Source of the DNA: Dielma sp000508965 | Lineage (GTDB): Bacteria; Bacillota_I; Bacilli_A; Erysipelotrichales; Erysipelotrichaceae | Length of the DNA: 64,000 nucleotides | Direction of reading: 5' to 3' | NCBI GenBank assembly: GCA_000508965.1 | Contig: BAHV02000010.1 | Location: forward strand, 372,001 to 436,000 | In this document: positions 42,673-50,470 of the stretch, piece by piece | Position numbering within the stretch: the stretch's first letter is position 1 | Layout: every line of letters starts with the position of its first letter | Position numbers and translations under genes: made by a program | Notes under the pieces: model-generated | Told to the model about the DNA's origin: nothing | Database searches by the model: none | What the model saw: the letters and a program-made list of their open reading frames with translations, nothing else

Positions 42673-42712
42673 TTGACCAAGTCAATAATACACTTTTATA
42701 TGACTAAGTCAA
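42673..42712 (-). promoter_or_regulatory. Oxidoreductase promoter with two overlapping palindromic operators
   Basis: Minus strand: -35 TTGACT (42712-42707), 16-base spacer, -10 TATTAT (42690-42685). TGACT-A-AGTCA (42701-42711) covers the -35 and TTGACCAAGTCAA (42673-42685) the region after the -10. The two form a larger inverted repeat, TACTTGAC facing GTCAAGTA. A MarR- or TetR-type repressor is likely; its gene is not evident here. Confidence 0.7.
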
Positions 42713-42826
42713 GTAATTTGGGATCGGGTTGAAAAACAAGGCTTTATAAAGCTTAAAAAGGGATATCTACCGACGGTCGATTGTAATTTTTGTTTATGCA
42801 CGGTACTATTTTAGTGAGGTGATACA

Positions 42827-43588
42827 ATGGTACAGATCAATAATCAGAAAATCGGCGCTTTTATTACGGCAAAGCGTAAAGAAGGAAATATGACACAGAA
42901 GGAGTTAGGGGGTAAGCTGTTTGTATCGGATAAGACGGTAAGTAAATGGGAGCGCGGCTTAAGCATTCCCAATGTGGTTTTGCTGATCCCGCTTGCCGAG
43001 GTCTTACATGTCAGCGTCACTGAGCTTTTGCGGGGTGAACAGATCAATGAGGATCAGGTATTGAATGCTGATGAGGTAGAGCGTTTAGTTACTGATTCTC
43101 TGGACTTAACGCTACAGCATACGATAAAACAAAGACGTCGAGGCTGGCAGCTGGCTTATCTGATTAGCCTTTTAATTGGCGCTGCTGAAATTGCTTTACT
43201 GCTGCGCATCGGCCTGACATGGCTTGCATTAGCGGAAAATGTTCTGCTGTTCATGGGTATGATGTATTTGTTTGCCGGTTGGTTCTGCTTCTTTGCCAAA
43301 GAACTGCTGCCAAGCTATTATGATGAAAATAAGATTAATTATTATGCGCAGGGTGTCTTTCGCATCCATCTTGCAGGTCTTAGATTCAATAACAGCAATT
43401 GGCCGATTATCAGCATTGTAATGAAAGCTGGCATGCTTTTAGGCGCGCTTCTTTATCCGTTAGTTTGCTTGGTGAGCGTCACATATTTTGGCATGGCTGT
43501 TTGGGATACAATAAAAACATTTGTGATGTTCGGTTTATTGCTTCTATTGCTGCTTGGTGTTTATGTGGCTGGCAAGAAATACGAATAA
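42827..43588 (+). CDS. XRE regulator with C-terminal membrane helices
   Basis: A 253-residue protein. Residues 1-70 are an XRE helix-turn-helix (MTQKELGGKLFVSDKTVSKW). Residues 105 onward hold four hydrophobic helices (AYLISLLIGAAEIALLL, LALAENVLLFMGMMYLF, and two near the C-terminus), so the DNA-binding head is membrane-tethered. Such proteins may sense envelope or peptide signals. GAGGTGATAC precedes the ATG. It ends 31 bases before a terminator and just upstream of spoIIGA. Confidence 0.85.
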   Translation: MVQINNQKIGAFITAKRKEGNMTQKELGGKLFVSDKTVSKWERGLSIPNVVLLIPLAEVLHVSVTELLRGEQINEDQVLNADEVERLVTDSLDLTLQHTIKQRRRGWQLAYLISLLIGAAEIALLLRIGLTWLALAENVLLFMGMMYLFAGWFCFFAKELLPSYYDENKINYYAQGVFRIHLAGLRFNNSNWPIISIVMKAGMLLGALLYPLVCLVSVTYFGMAVWDTIKTFVMFGLLLLLLLGVYVAGKKYE

Positions 43589-43618
43589 GAAGGGCTGATA
43601 TCAAAAGAATCAAAGGGA

Positions 43619-43642
43619 GGTGCTTGTGTCAAGCATCTTTTT
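43619..43642 (+). terminator. Terminator before spoIIGA
   Basis: Stem GGTGCTT-GTGTC-AAGCATC (one G-T pair) followed by TTTTTAC. Confidence 0.8.
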
Positions 43643-43660
43643 ACTTTTCTGTTATAAAAA

Positions 43661-43695
43661 ATCCGACAAACTTTACTGAGTGCTTCCGTTATACT
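43661..43695 (+). promoter_or_regulatory. Putative Spo0A-controlled promoter of spoIIGA-sigE
   Basis: TATACT at 43690-43695 as the -10 and, over the -35 region, TCCGACA (43662-43668), one base from the reverse form of the Spo0A box (TTCGACA). In B. subtilis 0A boxes overlap the spoIIG -35 in the same way. A single box is weak evidence. Confidence 0.4.
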
Positions 43696-43712
43696 CATAG
43701 GGGAGGTGAAAC

Positions 43713-44465
43713 ATGGAAAGTTATGTGGAGGTTGCTTTTATTCAAACGCTTCTGGTCAATCTGGTAAGCGTGCTGGCTGCCCTCTATGCGGCGGCTTATC
43801 CGATTGCCTTAAGAAAATGTGTGAGCTATGCGGTTTTGCTTGCGGCCTTGGCCAGCTTTTGTTTCCATCCTTGGGCTGCCGCTTTGCTGCTGATAATCGA
43901 AGGGCTGTGCGCCTGGCTGTTTTTTCGATATCGGCTCAGCGCCTATTTCGCATCAATTTCTCTGCGTCTTTTGATGACCGGCAGCTGTTTTAAGCTGGCT
44001 GGCGGCAGTATCTATAACTTTACATGGTTTCCGCCCCTTGATTATAATCCGTTTCCTATCTGGCTGCTTTTGCTGATCATACTAGCGGCTTTGATCATGA
44101 AATGGGGACATACTTTAAATCAGCTGGCTTTTGTCTATGAGGTTGAATGTTGTTCACTGACGCTTCGCGGTTACTTAGACAGCGGCAATAACTGTGTGAT
44201 TCAAGGCTGTCCCGTCATGTTTGTACGTCCTAAAGTTTTTGAAAAAATCAAAGGCAGAGACATAATCAAGGGAAAAATGCATACATTGTCTAATGAAGTA
44301 GAAATAGAAGGAAAATTGAGTGATGTCAGGGTCAAAGGAGGAAACTGGATGAGTGTAATGGTAGTTATTGGCGATCAGCATTTCCCGATGCAGGCTGACT
44401 GCTTGCTGAATCTGCGGCAGATAAGTGAGGTGGATAAACATGAAATTCATAAAACGAATCTTTGA
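43713..44465 (+). CDS. spoIIGA: Sigma-E processing peptidase SpoIIGA
   Basis: The membrane aspartic protease that activates pro-sigma-E in the mother cell during sporulation. A 250-residue protein with five N-terminal membrane helices and a soluble protease domain carrying GYLDSGNNCVI, the Asp motif. It is shorter than B. subtilis SpoIIGA (about 309 residues), mostly in the protease part. GGGAGGTG precedes the ATG. The next gene is sigE, which begins 26 bases before the spoIIGA stop, the expected coupling. Confidence 0.93.
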   Translation: MESYVEVAFIQTLLVNLVSVLAALYAAAYPIALRKCVSYAVLLAALASFCFHPWAAALLLIIEGLCAWLFFRYRLSAYFASISLRLLMTGSCFKLAGGSIYNFTWFPPLDYNPFPIWLLLLIILAALIMKWGHTLNQLAFVYEVECCSLTLRGYLDSGNNCVIQGCPVMFVRPKVFEKIKGRDIIKGKMHTLSNEVEIEGKLSDVRVKGGNWMSVMVVIGDQHFPMQADCLLNLRQISEVDKHEIHKTNL

Positions 44466-45138
44466 TTTTTTATTTCGGGAAAAGGCTGAGCAGGAGGTTT
44501 ATTACATTCAGGGAAGTGATGTGCTGCCGCAGCCGTTAAGCGCACAGGAAGAAAAGGAAGCAATCAAACGCTGGGAAGATGGCGATCTCGAAGCCCGCAA
44601 TCTGCTTGTGGAACATAATCTTCGACTGGTTGTTTACATAGCCAAACGTTATGAAACCAACCCGATTTTTATGGAAGATCTGATCAGTATCGGTTCCATT
44701 GGTCTGATTAAGGCGGTGAACACTTTCAAGAGTGATAAAAATATTAAGCTGGTTACTTATGCGTCCCGCTGTATTGAAAATGAAATTCTGATGTTTTTGC
44801 GCAAGAAAAGCAAGCGGCGCAGTGAAGTATCGCTGGATGAACCGCTGAATGTCGATTATGACGGCAATGAATTATTGCTGAGTGACATTATCGGTACAGA
44901 TGATGATTTAGTAACCAAGGAATTTGAAAAGAATGAAAATAAACGTGAGCTGCTGAAGGCAATGAATTCCTTAAAGGACAGAGAAAAGCTGATTCTGCAG
45001 ATGCGCTATGGTATTGAACATGATGAGTGTACACAAAAAGATATTGCGCAAAAGCTCGGTATCTCACAAAGCTATATATCCAGACTTGAAAAAAGAATTA
45101 TCGCCCAGCTTAAAGTGCAGCTGAATCATACAAAATAG
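44440..45138 (+). CDS. sigE: RNA polymerase sigma-E (sporulation, mother cell)
   Basis: A 232-residue sigma-70 family factor for early mother-cell genes. A short pro-region (MKFIKRIFDFLFREKAEQE) precedes sigma region 2 (LVEHNLRLVVYIAKRYE, EDLISIGSIGLIKAVNTF) and region 4 (QKDIAQKLGISQSYISRLEK). ATG 44440 follows GAGGTGG; the in-frame GTG at 44425 lies within that site. Activation by SpoIIGA, encoded just upstream, removes the pro-region. No terminator is visible before the DMT gene. Confidence 0.95.
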   Translation: MKFIKRIFDFLFREKAEQEVYYIQGSDVLPQPLSAQEEKEAIKRWEDGDLEARNLLVEHNLRLVVYIAKRYETNPIFMEDLISIGSIGLIKAVNTFKSDKNIKLVTYASRCIENEILMFLRKKSKRRSEVSLDEPLNVDYDGNELLLSDIIGTDDDLVTKEFEKNENKRELLKAMNSLKDREKLILQMRYGIEHDECTQKDIAQKLGISQSYISRLEKRIIAQLKVQLNHTK

Positions 45139-45195
45139 ATTGTTGATCCCCTTGTTTTGTGCTAAACTATTCGCAATATGATGCGGAGGTTAGAT

Positions 45196-46104
45196 ATGAA
45201 ACAAAAGGGGATTTTTTATACGATATTGTCTGCCGTTTCTTTTGGCATCATGCCATTGCTTTGCTCACAGGCTTATGATTTGGGAGCTAATGCAGAAACA
45301 CTTGTATTTTTGAGAAATGTATTTGCGAGTATGATTCTTTTTGTGCTGATGAAACAAAAACACATATCCTTTGCTATCAGCCGCAAAGATTTTATGAATA
45401 CGTCTCTGGTCGGTATTTTTGGTATAACGCTTACCGCTTTGCTGCTGTATAATGCTTATTCTTACATCTCACTGGGAACGGCTACTACACTGCACTTCCT
45501 TTATCCGGCCTTTGTAGCTTTGATTAATTATGTGTTCTATAAGGAACATTTAGCAAAGTCAACAGTGTTGGTACTGCTGGCCGCAACGATGGGCATCTTC
45601 TTCTTTTTTGAATCAGACAATGGCAATTCTTCAATGGGTATCCTTTTAGCTGTCGCTTCTAGTATCTCCTATGCGTTTTATATGACTGGTGTGGAACGGC
45701 GCAGCTTAAATCAGTTAAATTCATACAAGCTGACATTTTATCTGGCACTGATTGCCTGCTTTGTGATGTTTTTCTACAATTTAGTGTTCAATAAGATGGT
45801 TTGGCAGCTGCCGCCTGCCGCTTATGGGTATGCTTTCTTGATCGGTTTTGGCTGTTCGTTTTTCGCGGTGTTTACATTACAGCTGGGCATTAAGTATCTG
45901 GGAGCTTCTACGGCTGCCATTTTCTGTATGTTTGAGCCAGTGACGGCCGTGCTTGCGGAATGGGTGTTATTTGGCGAGGCATTAAGCGTTAGTAAAATCA
46001 TGGGCTGTCTGTTGATTTTGGGAGCGGTGAGCGTACTGATTCTACTGGATAAAAGGCAGTCATCAGCAAGCAGGGAGGAACTGATTGAGCAATTTGCGGA
46101 TTAA
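45196..46104 (+). CDS. DMT-superfamily (EamA) transporter
   Basis: A 302-residue protein with ten membrane helices in two EamA halves, typical of metabolite or drug exporters. The conserved segments GTATTLHFLYPAFVAL and STAAIFCMFEPVTAVLAEW close each half. ATG 45196 follows GGAGG; in-frame ATGs at 45178 and 45181 precede that site. It and the next two genes separate sigE from sigG, which are usually adjacent. Substrate unknown. Confidence 0.88.
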   Translation: MKQKGIFYTILSAVSFGIMPLLCSQAYDLGANAETLVFLRNVFASMILFVLMKQKHISFAISRKDFMNTSLVGIFGITLTALLLYNAYSYISLGTATTLHFLYPAFVALINYVFYKEHLAKSTVLVLLAATMGIFFFFESDNGNSSMGILLAVASSISYAFYMTGVERRSLNQLNSYKLTFYLALIACFVMFFYNLVFNKMVWQLPPAAYGYAFLIGFGCSFFAVFTLQLGIKYLGASTAAIFCMFEPVTAVLAEWVLFGEALSVSKIMGCLLILGAVSVLILLDKRQSSASREELIEQFAD

Positions 46105-46171
46105 TGCGCAACATGGGGTTGCTTGTCGTGCACTTCAGGCAATGATAGAATGAGATAAAGGAGGTACAATC

Positions 46172-46636
46172 ATGGAAACAAAAGAGGTAATTCATGATTT
46201 GCGCAAAAAGCTGAAATTGTCTCAGGATGAATTTGCGGCCAGATTATTTGTCACAAGACAGGCAGTCTCACGCTGGGAGACGGGTGAAACGATTCCCAAT
46301 ACCGATACGTTAAAGCTGATCGCGAAAATCTTTGACATCACTGTGGATGAACTTTTGGGTCAGCCAATCAGCATTTGTCAAAGCTGTGGTATGACAATAA
46401 CAAAGGAAAGTGATTTAGGGAGTGAAAGTGATGGCAGCAGTTCTCACGAATACTGCGCGTTTTGTTATCAGCACGGCGCTTATACAGAAGACCTGACAAT
46501 GGCAGAATTGGCTGAACAGAATTTAAAATCACTCACTCAATGGAATAAAGAAAACGGCTTAAACCTAAATGTTGAAGAAGCAAGAGAACAATTATTGGCA
46601 TATCTGCCGACATTAAAGCGCTGGCAGGGGAAATAA
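46172..46636 (+). CDS. XRE regulator with a zinc-ribbon domain
   Basis: A 154-residue protein. Residues 1-65 form an XRE helix-turn-helix (LSQDEFAARLFVTRQAVSRW), and residues 70-150 a zinc-ribbon_2-like domain with CQSCGM and YCAFCYQHG as two cysteine pairs and the conserved MAELAEQNLKSL helix. The zinc domain also occurs alone in small Firmicute proteins; the fusion suggests ligand- or redox-responsive binding. AAAGGAGGT precedes the ATG. It lies 67 bases after the DMT gene and may regulate it. Confidence 0.87.
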   Translation: METKEVIHDLRKKLKLSQDEFAARLFVTRQAVSRWETGETIPNTDTLKLIAKIFDITVDELLGQPISICQSCGMTITKESDLGSESDGSSSHEYCAFCYQHGAYTEDLTMAELAEQNLKSLTQWNKENGLNLNVEEAREQLLAYLPTLKRWQGK

Positions 46637-46938
46637 ATCAATGAGAATGGGCATTTAATGCTCATTTTTCTGTTTTGATCCTATTGATACGGTATAAGGA
46701 TGATGAAAGGGCATGATAGTTAATGGGAAGGATATGTTTCATGTTTTGATTTGATCCAACGAAATGAGAAAATTACACATCTTTTTAGAATGATAGTTTA
46801 AAAATTTTATGTAAAGCAAGGGCAAGAATCTCTTACAGATTATTACCTTGCTTTTTTGTATAGTAAAAGAGAGGGAAACACTGAAACGCATTTTCCTCTC
46901 TAAATATTTATGGTATCTCTTTTCCACAAATGGGAATT
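46637..46938 (+). other. Spacer with a terminator hairpin
   Basis: The only clear element is a two-tier hairpin: AAAGCAAGG/CCTTGCTTT (46813-46854) enclosing AATCT/AGATT, followed by TTTT, 176 bases past the XRE stop. No ORF is supported. It may end a read-through transcript or a short independent RNA. Confidence 0.5.
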
Positions 46939-47127
46939 TTATTTCTTATTTTTGATGTTTTTGACAGCAGTGCCTATCACTATACCAACAATCATCCCCA
47001 AAACAAGCCCTAAACACATCGATGTCCCCATATTGCCTTGAGAAATCCCTGCAATACAGCCTATTGACAGTCCGAGCAGCATCCCTGTAAACATCCGATT
47101 TGTAATTAATTGATGATTGTTGTTCAT
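46939..47127 (-). CDS. Small glycine-rich membrane protein, 62 residues
   Basis: Two glycine-rich hydrophobic helices (MFTGMLLGLSIGCIAGISQG and MCLGLVLGMIVGIVIGTAV) and a basic tail. The GxxxG spacing suggests packed helices. AAAGGAG lies six bases before the ATG, supporting translation. It is on the opposite strand from the surrounding sporulation genes. Unknown function. Confidence 0.65.
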   Translation of the reverse strand: MNNNHQLITNRMFTGMLLGLSIGCIAGISQGNMGTSMCLGLVLGMIVGIVIGTAVKNIKNKK

Positions 47128-47426
47128 AATACTCCTTTGATAAATCCGGATCGCTTTAACTTTTACGTTATAAGCAAATTTGATTGTATTTTCTCAATTA
47201 TATAACTGATGAAACAATTCGTCAATTTTGGGATAGCTTGAGTTTTGTCTCTCTTTCTTCAATCCATGCTAAACTGCCGGCAGCTGCTGATTGCTATGCA
47301 TAGGAGCTGCCGATGATCCTCTATGAATTCAGTTCCTGCTGCCGCTGTAAATAAAAGGAAATGCCCTGCCTGCTGAATATCCCTGACAACTTAAGGGGAC
47401 AATGAAATCATGCAGGAGGGATCGTT
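47128..47426 (+). other. Upstream region of sigG
   Basis: Holds an 8-bp hairpin CGGCAGCT/AGCTGCCG (47278-47312) and the ribosome site of sigG. I looked for sigma-F/sigma-G type boxes but could not identify one with confidence. No ORF is supported. Confidence 0.4.
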
Positions 47427-48203
47427 GTGAGTCGATATAAAGTAGACATTTGCGGCATCAACACAAATGAATTGAAGGTTTTAAATAATGCGGAAATGGT
47501 ACGTTTATTCCAAGCCTTGCAGGCAGGGGATCTAAGTGCCAAGGAAACATTAATTCAAGGTAATTTAAAACTGGTATTAAGCATCGTACAGCGTTTCGCA
47601 TCGCGCTGTGACAATATGGATGATTTATTTCAGGTTGGCTGTATCGGCTTGATTAAATCAATCGATAATTTTGATTTAAAGCATGAGGTGCGTTTTTCGA
47701 CTTATGCGGTACCGATGATTATGGGTGAAATCAAGCGATATCTGCGTGATAATCAAGTTATGCGGGTATCTCGCCACTGCCGGGATCTGGCTTATCAGAT
47801 TTTCAAGATTAAAGAAGCCTACATGCATGAAAACAGCTGTGAACCAAGCATCGAATATCTGGCACAGGCGTGTGAGGTCAAAGTCAAGGATGTTGTGGAA
47901 GCTTTAGATTCTGTACAGAGCGTCGTTTCTATTTTTGAGCCGATGTATAACAGTGACGGCGATGAGATGATGCTTGTTGATCAGATTAAGGACAGCAAGG
48001 ATGAGATTGCTTTACTGAATAATCTGCTGACTTTAAAGAAGAGTATGAAAAATCTTCAGCCTAAAGAATTGGAGATACTGCGTAAACGCTATTTTCTCGA
48101 CAATACGCAAAGTGAAATAGCCCGTGAAATGGGAATCTCACAGGCTCAGGTGTCAAGGCTGGAAAAGAGTGCGATTGCCTGTTTAAGAAAAGAATTTGAT
48201 TAA
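47427..48203 (+). CDS. sigG: RNA polymerase sigma-G (forespore)
   Basis: A 258-residue sigma factor for late forespore genes. The N-terminus YKVDICGINTNELKVLNNAE is typical of sigma-G. Region 2 (NLKLVLSIVQRFASRCDNMD, LFQVGCIGLIKSIDNFD) and region 4 (TQSEIAREMGISQAQVSRLE) are intact. It starts with GTG, seven bases after AGGAGGG. The usual neighbour sigE is 2.3 kb upstream because three unrelated genes lie between. The next gene is the ymxH-type protein, as in other spore formers. Confidence 0.95.
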   Translation: MSRYKVDICGINTNELKVLNNAEMVRLFQALQAGDLSAKETLIQGNLKLVLSIVQRFASRCDNMDDLFQVGCIGLIKSIDNFDLKHEVRFSTYAVPMIMGEIKRYLRDNQVMRVSRHCRDLAYQIFKIKEAYMHENSCEPSIEYLAQACEVKVKDVVEALDSVQSVVSIFEPMYNSDGDEMMLVDQIKDSKDEIALLNNLLTLKKSMKNLQPKELEILRKRYFLDNTQSEIAREMGISQAQVSRLEKSAIACLRKEFD

Positions 48204-48250
48204 ACAGGAACTTTTTTTAAATTTTACCATAGACTAGAATAGGTGATCGT

Positions 48251-48511
48251 ATGAAGCTGAATGAATTGCTGCACAAAAAAGTAATCAGTGTTGACGGCAA
48301 GGAGCTTGGCCTGATCAGCGATATGGAGCTGGATCAGTGTCTTTGTGTAAAAACGATTTATGTTTGTGAAATAAAACGGGGAATTGCACGTTTTTTGCCA
48401 TGGCTGTTTAATGACTGCTGTGAAAAGATTAATGTCGAACAGATTACCAATATCGGAGAAGATGTCATATTAGTGAAGAAAGAACGTGTCTTTGTCGATA
48501 AAAGTCGATGA
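48251..48511 (+). CDS. YlmC/YmxH-family PRC-barrel protein
   Basis: An 86-residue single PRC-barrel protein (LLHKKVISVDGKELGLISDM, GEDVILVKK). In Bacilli and Clostridia this family lies directly after sigG (ylmC) or in sporulation clusters (ymxH); its molecular role is unknown. It starts 47 bases after sigG with AGGTGATC and is probably co-transcribed. A terminator follows. Confidence 0.85.
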   Translation: MKLNELLHKKVISVDGKELGLISDMELDQCLCVKTIYVCEIKRGIARFLPWLFNDCCEKINVEQITNIGEDVILVKKERVFVDKSR

Positions 48512-48527
48512 AAATTCTGTGAAAGAA

Positions 48528-48558
48528 AGGAAAGTTTTGACTTTTCCTTTTTTTTATT
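48528..48558 (+). terminator. Terminator after the sigG-ylmC unit
   Basis: Stem AGGAAAGT/ACTTTTCCT with one bulged base, then eight T. Confidence 0.75.
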
Positions 48559-48601
48559 GGAAGGGATATGATATAATGAGAAAGCATATGGAGGAGTCAT
48601 T

Positions 48602-49003
48602 ATGGGAATCAAAGATAAATTTAAAGAATTTATAGCTCCAATGGATGAAGATGAAGTACTGGAACTAGACCCTGAGGAAGTTCAGGCAATCAGTAAATAC
48701 GAAGCACCTAAGTCTAAAGTTGTTTCTAATGCCAGTTTTGATACAAAAATGGTATTGTTTGAACCACGTTCTTTTGATGAGGCTCAAGAGATTGGACGCC
48801 GTTTAAAGGATAATAAAGCTGCCGTGATTAATTTACATAAGTTACAGCGTGATTATGCTCAGCGTACAATTGACTTTTTGACAGGTGTTGTTTTTGCACT
48901 TGACGGTACGATTCAGAAAATTGGTCAGAATGTTATCCTGTGCGCACCGAAATCAATTGGTGTAAACGGTAAGATCAACGTTGATGGTGAAGATGAGCAA
49001 TGA
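48602..49003 (+). CDS. sepF: Cell-division protein SepF
   Basis: A 133-residue FtsZ partner that bundles FtsZ and tethers it to the membrane. MGIKDKFKEFIAPMDEDE is the amphipathic membrane helix and acidic start, and residues 48-130 are the SepF fold (FEPRSFDEAQEIGRRLKDNK, RTIDFLTGVVFALDG). GGAGTCATT precedes the ATG, with a TATAAT at 48572. First gene of the division cluster; ftsA/ftsZ are not in view. It overlaps ylmH by 11 bases. Confidence 0.93.
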   Translation: MGIKDKFKEFIAPMDEDEVLELDPEEVQAISKYEAPKSKVVSNASFDTKMVLFEPRSFDEAQEIGRRLKDNKAAVINLHKLQRDYAQRTIDFLTGVVFALDGTIQKIGQNVILCAPKSIGVNGKINVDGEDEQ

Positions 49004-49751
49004 TTGGCTGATTCATTTTAAAGGTTATGAAGAACAAGCAAAACGGTTTGATGATCTAGTAGATGCGGTTGTGTTTAAGCATCGTCTGATTATCACACCT
49101 TTTTTAAATGAACCTGAGCAGGAAGTGCTGAAGAAGGTGGTCGGCAGCCGCTGTTTTATGAAGCTGGACGGGGGTTATCTGGAAGCGGAGAAAAAACGGG
49201 CGCTGCTATGTTTTGATGAATCAGAGGATCAAAAAGTGGATCTGACACTCCTGAAGGCAGAGTATGCTCAGACTTATGTCAAGCTGAGCCATCGGGATGC
49301 GCTGGGCGCTCTTTTAAATATTGGCTTGCGCAATGATCAGTTTGGGGATATCAGTGTTAAAGAGGGTGTGATTTATGTATATACCGTCAGTGAGGTAGCA
49401 CAATATATTATTGATGAATGCCGTAAGATTGGCCGGGCCTCAATCTGTTTCAAAGTCTGTGATCAGCCGGCTGTCATTGAAAAGGATATCCGCTGGATGC
49501 AGAAAATTGTTTCCGGCAATCGTTTGGATACATTGGTCGCTGCTTGCTGTAATTTGTCCAGAAGCAAGGCTGCAGCTTTAATTAAGGGCGGAAATGTGCA
49601 GGTGAATCATCTTCTGCTTGAAGATTGCAGCGCATTGTGCAATAATAATGCTGTGCTTTCAATCCGCGGATATGGACGATTTATCTATAAAGGTATATGC
49701 AAGCAGACAAAAAAAGATAACTATGTGATTGAACTGGGATTATTTCAGTAA
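48993..49751 (+). CDS. ylmH: YlmH-family S4-domain RNA-binding protein
   Basis: A 252-residue protein of the YlmH family. The last 80 residues are an S4 domain (RLDTLVAACCNLSRSKAAAL, KGGNVQVNHLLLEDCSALC). YlmH homologues bind stalled 50S subunits and help rescue or quality control. Starts at 48993 or 48984 are both possible; 48993 gives the best match. It overlaps sepF and is followed 12 bases later by divIVA. The YggT gene usual between sepF and ylmH is missing. Confidence 0.9.
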   Translation: MSNDWLIHFKGYEEQAKRFDDLVDAVVFKHRLIITPFLNEPEQEVLKKVVGSRCFMKLDGGYLEAEKKRALLCFDESEDQKVDLTLLKAEYAQTYVKLSHRDALGALLNIGLRNDQFGDISVKEGVIYVYTVSEVAQYIIDECRKIGRASICFKVCDQPAVIEKDIRWMQKIVSGNRLDTLVAACCNLSRSKAAALIKGGNVQVNHLLLEDCSALCNNNAVLSIRGYGRFIYKGICKQTKKDNYVIELGLFQ

Positions 49752-49763
49752 GGGGTGAGCACA

Positions 49764-50222
49764 ATGTCCAAGATACAATTTGAAACAATGCGTAACGGTT
49801 ATAACCGCTATCAGGTCGATGATTGCATCGGACGCATGAGTGATGACCTTGACGAACTGAAAAAAAAGCTGGAGCTGTACACTGACCGCTGTGAAACATT
49901 AGAAAAGCAATGTCAGGATATGAAGGAAAAATATACGACATTGTCGGGTGAACTGCGGATGAAGGAACAGGCGGCTGAAGATATCGCGCGGATTGCTTTG
50001 CGTGAGGCAAATGTGATCGTAGCGACGGCCCAGGATAATGCGGATGTGATCATTCAGGAGGCATTGGCTTCGGCTAAGCAGATTCTGCTTGAAGTCAGCA
50101 AGCTTGGCGAAGAAACCGGTGAGGTAAAGAGCCGGATGATGGAACAGCTTGAAGAGCTGACAAATGCATTGGAATCATTTGAAGTTCCGCCGCTGCCGGA
50201 TTTGAGTTTATTAAAAGATTAA
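49764..50222 (+). CDS. divIVA: DivIVA-domain cell-division/polarity protein
   Basis: A 152-residue coiled-coil protein. The N-terminal lipid-binding segment (IQFETMRNGYNRYQVDDCIG) is followed by long coiled coil (DDLDELKKKLELYTDRCETL and KEQAAEDIARIALREANVIV). It recognises curved membrane at poles and septa. ATG 49764 is preferred because AAGGGGTG is spaced for it rather than for GTG 49755. Last gene of the sepF unit. Confidence 0.92.
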   Translation: MSKIQFETMRNGYNRYQVDDCIGRMSDDLDELKKKLELYTDRCETLEKQCQDMKEKYTTLSGELRMKEQAAEDIARIALREANVIVATAQDNADVIIQEALASAKQILLEVSKLGEETGEVKSRMMEQLEELTNALESFEVPPLPDLSLLKD

Positions 50223-50224
50223 AA

Positions 50225-50450
50225 GTAAAAGCTGTGAATAAGACGTGCCTTATGAATGAATGCATAGAGATCTGATGGTTGGTGGAAATCAGAGTGAATT
50301 TCATATGGAGATCACTTAGGAGCTGATTTTCTGAATTAAGTAGGGAAATCCGTAAAGCCTTGCGTTATAGGGGAAAGAGTGCACAGTGCAAACTGTGAAC
50401 TAAGGTGGTACCACGTTGTCAGCGTCCTTAGATGAGGACGTTTTTTTATG
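50225..50450 (+). promoter_or_regulatory. T-box riboswitch controlling ileS, isoleucine-specific
   Basis: A tRNA-sensing leader between divIVA and ileS. The T-box sequence AAGGTGGTACCACG (50402-50415) is followed by a terminator hairpin GCGTCCT/AGGACGT with seven T (50422-50447). Stem I shows the GATGGTTGGTGGAAATC region, and GGAGATCACTTAGG carries ATC (50311-50313) as the likely isoleucine specifier codon. Uncharged tRNA-Ile would favour the antiterminator and read-through. Confidence 0.92.
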
Positions 50451-50470
50451 TTTCAGGGAGGAAAAGAGAA

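Noticed and set aside
42741..42752. Palindrome GCTTTATAAAGC upstream of the XRE gene
   Set aside because: Short, AT-rich and not repeated; likely chance.
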